From JAICUY01 sp038250515 (GTDB lineage Bacteria > Chloroflexota > Limnocylindria > QHBO01), in NCBI GenBank assembly GCA_038250515.1, contig JBBSCG010000072.1:1-7558 (forward strand): a stretch of DNA of 7,558 nucleotides, written 5' to 3'. The translations under genes and the position numbers were made by a program. Below the pieces are notes generated by a model. It saw only the letters and a list, made by a program, of their open reading frames with translations, searched no databases and was not told where the DNA came from. Each line of letters begins with the position of its first letter. Position 1 is the first letter of the stretch. Below are positions 6,142-7,558 of the stretch, piece by piece.

Positions 6142-6893
6142 AGGTTCACGACCAGGTTCTGGACTGCGCTGAGGTCGATGAGCTTGACGCGGCGTACGTG
6201 CTCGATGCGGTCGACCCGATCGAAGCACAGAGCGTCGCGGAGCACCTGAGCTCGTGCCCTGAGCCTCATGCCGAACTACGGGCACTGCTCGGCTCCGGCG
6301 ACGTGCTGGCGATGAGCCTCGCTCCGGTCGAGGCCGGACCCCATCTGCGCGCCCGCCTGATGTCGACGATCGCCGCGACCCGGCAGGAGCACGTCGGGGT
6401 CGCGGAGCGTTCGGCTGCGTCGACGACGGAACCGCGTCGCGGGTGGCTCGGGTGGCTCTCGCCGGGTCTGGCGCGAGCCCTTGCCGCCGCCGCCGTGATG
6501 CTCGCCATCGCGGTGGGTGCCTGGAACGTTTCGCTGCAATCCCGGTTGAGCGACGCGGAGCGAGTGACGGCCGCGATTGCATCGGCCACGGCAGCGCACG
6601 CGGTGAGCGGCGATGCGGGTCGCGGCCTGCTGCTCGAGACGAACGACGGCGCCGTCTTCGTGGCCTCGGCGTTGAAGGCCCTGCCGGCGAACCGCATCTA
6701 TGAGCTGTGGCTGCTCGACGAGGCGGGAGCGTCGCGGCCGGTCGGGACGCTGACCTCGGCGCCCAGCGATCCGACCCTCGTGCCGCTTGACCAGGATCTG
6801 AGCGGCTTTGCGACATTTGTCGTGACGGTCGAGCGGTCGCGCGTCGATGCGCCGACCGGGACGCCGGTGATGAGCGGAAGCGTCGCGGGCTGA
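6138..6893 (+). CDS. RskA-type membrane anti-sigma factor
   Basis: This 251-residue protein should hold the sigma factor at the membrane until released by regulated proteolysis, as known for RskA/SigK. An N-terminal anti-sigma region (about 1-75) includes a zinc-finger-like helix with HLSSCPEPH (36-44). A single membrane helix lies at about 111-129 (Ala-rich), following RRGWLGWLSPG. An outer RskA domain (about 133-250) has ALPANRIYELWLLDEAG (181-197), FVVTVE and PTGTPVMSG, the typical Y-WL and PTG motifs. The zinc motif is not the canonical HxxxCxxC. It reads HxxxCxxxH (His36, Cys40, His44), between the zinc-binding family and mycobacterial RskA, which lacks the site. The start is GTG within the overlap GTGA with the sigma stop. 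Confidence 0.9.
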   Translation: MKVHDQVLDCAEVDELDAAYVLDAVDPIEAQSVAEHLSSCPEPHAELRALLGSGDVLAMSLAPVEAGPHLRARLMSTIAATRQEHVGVAERSAASTTEPRRGWLGWLSPGLARALAAAAVMLAIAVGAWNVSLQSRLSDAERVTAAIASATAAHAVSGDAGRGLLLETNDGAVFVASALKALPANRIYELWLLDEAGASRPVGTLTSAPSDPTLVPLDQDLSGFATFVVTVERSRVDAPTGTPVMSGSVAG

Positions 6894-6935
6894 CCTTCGC
6901 GACACCGGCCGGGATTGTGCATAGTACGAAGGTCA
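6891..6935 (+). repeat. 9-bp inverted repeat joining the anti-sigma stop to the next gene's ribosome binding site
   Basis: TGACCTTCG (6891-6899) and CGAAGGTCA (6927-6935) are perfect inverted copies with a 27-base loop. The left arm begins at the anti-sigma stop codon. The right arm contains GAAGG and the A of the next ATG. As RNA it would bury that ribosome binding site. There is no T-run, so it is not a standard terminator. The coupling role is inferred. Confidence 0.55.
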
Positions 6936-7246
6936 TGCACACCCGCCTGATCCTCGCCGGCCTGCTGGCGGCACAGCTCGGAGACGCGATCAGCTTTGCC
7001 ATCGGAGTTCACGCCATTGGCATTGGCGCCGAATCCAACGGCGTGATGGCGGTCGCCTATCGCGCCGGCGGCGTGAGCGCAGTCCTGCTCGTGAAGGGAA
7101 CCGCGATCCTGGTCAGCCTGGCGATCCTGGTGCTGTCCGCGCGGCGCTTCCCCAAGCTGGTCGTCCTCGGCGGAGCGACCGCGACCGCTCTGGGACTCTT
7201 GGGCGTGTTGCTGAACAGCATCTCGATCGCGATCGCTCACAGCTGA
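6935..7246 (+). CDS. Small three-helix membrane protein, DUF5658-like
   Basis: A 103-residue hydrophobic protein with three predicted membrane helices at about 5-31, 47-68 and 74-98. The first helix has an Asp (Asp17) and ends in GAESNG (Glu33, Asn35). The second begins near VLLVKG with Lys54. This D...E.N...K arrangement resembles the DUF5658 group of small membrane proteins of unknown function, where E-N-P follows the first helix. Here Gly replaces the usual Pro, so the assignment is tentative. I prefer the ATG at 6935 (GAAGG two bases upstream) over the in-frame GTG at 6917. It lies 41 bp after the anti-sigma stop and may be read from the same transcript. It has no known link to sigma signalling. 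Confidence 0.6.
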   Translation: MHTRLILAGLLAAQLGDAISFAIGVHAIGIGAESNGVMAVAYRAGGVSAVLLVKGTAILVSLAILVLSARRFPKLVVLGGATATALGLLGVLLNSISIAIAHS

Positions 7247-7558
7247 GCCGCCGGGTGGCTGCAGCACTGCGGCTGGCGACCGTTGGGCGTGTCCACCCTT
7301 CATCCTGAAAGGTCCCAGCCCCACCGCCGCCAGGGCGCACAACAACGGAACCACGTATGCGTGGTATCTCGTTGGACTTCGAAACCACGAGGGCGCCCCA
7401 GACGAAGAACGCTCGTACGATCGCGACGATCCTGCTGACACGCAATCCGCTAGTCACAGGACGACTGCATTGGACCCTGGACGAGGATACGCTGTCACCG
7501 GCCTTACGGTAGCGCGTCCGACGGTGCGGCGCGGGGAATGCGTGGCGTGCCCGAGAGG
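7247..7558. other. Terminal 312 bases without a convincing gene
   Basis: After the membrane-protein stop there is a weak GC-rich inverted repeat, AGCCGC (7246-7251) and GCGGCT (7269-7274), with no T-run. A small perfect hairpin ACCACG-TATG-CGTGGT lies at 7350-7365. On the minus strand, two overlapping frames each carry a short hydrophobic stretch that would read as one two-helix membrane protein only with a frameshift near 7370. I see no plus-strand gene, tRNA or clear promoter. Confidence 0.4.

Noticed and set aside
5482..7002. Long minus-strand frame of 506 codons opposite the sigma and anti-sigma genes
   Set aside because: It is Arg/Ser/Pro-rich with no domain, a usual antisense shadow in high-GC DNA. 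The plus strand there encodes clear families.
7246..7274. AGCCGC/GCGGCT inverted repeat as terminator of the plus-strand block
   Set aside because: The 6-bp stem has a 17-base loop and no following T-run, too weak to call a terminator.
6698..7441. Minus-strand 247-codon frame over the DUF5658-like gene
   Set aside because: Composition is that of a shadow, and it overlaps a plus-strand gene with good membrane helices. Only its first part was kept as a speculative remnant.

Overview
The window looks like chromosomal core DNA from a high-GC bacterium. The 16S fragment has the look of soil and freshwater Chloroflexota (Limnocylindria/Ellin6529-like lineages), but that placement is from memory of 16S sequence and should be treated as moderate confidence. 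No transposon, integrase, CRISPR array, plasmid or phage gene is visible.

Minus-strand block (1-4686), in transcription order: tadA-like deaminase (TTG start), tRNA-Ser(CGA), tRNA-Ser(GGA), a large Bacillus-type SRP RNA of about 270 nt, dnaX, ebfC/ybaB, recR, then an rRNA operon whose 16S gene runs off the left edge. This order closely mirrors the origin-proximal tadA-scr-dnaX-yaaK-recR-(bofA)-rrnA region of Bacillus subtilis. It groups tRNA, secretion RNA, replication clamp-loader, recombination repair and ribosomal RNA genes. The rrn operon has its own near-consensus promoter just after recR, and the SRP RNA has a promoter placed exactly for its 5' end.

Plus-strand block (4842-7246), divergent from tadA: an unrecognised secreted protein, a very small BON-like reading frame, an ECF sigma factor (SigK-like), its overlapping RskA-type membrane anti-sigma factor, and a small three-helix membrane protein (DUF5658-like). 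The sigma/anti-sigma pair is translationally coupled by a GTGA overlap. The membrane protein may be coupled in turn by an inverted repeat that buries its ribosome binding site. The last 312 bases hold no convincing gene.

The most interesting observation is that the TadA-like protein has valine in place of the catalytic glutamate of the HAE motif. It also has Asp for the usual substrate-contacting Asn and a short C-terminus, so it may be inactive or a Tad3-like partner. Other points worth checking are an inverted repeat around the -35 of the rrn promoter, a boxB/boxA-like leader, a 13-mer shared by the tadA and tRNA upstream regions, and a strong ribosome binding site that points into the wrong frame ahead of the sigma gene. 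I did not find a clearly new multi-gene system.
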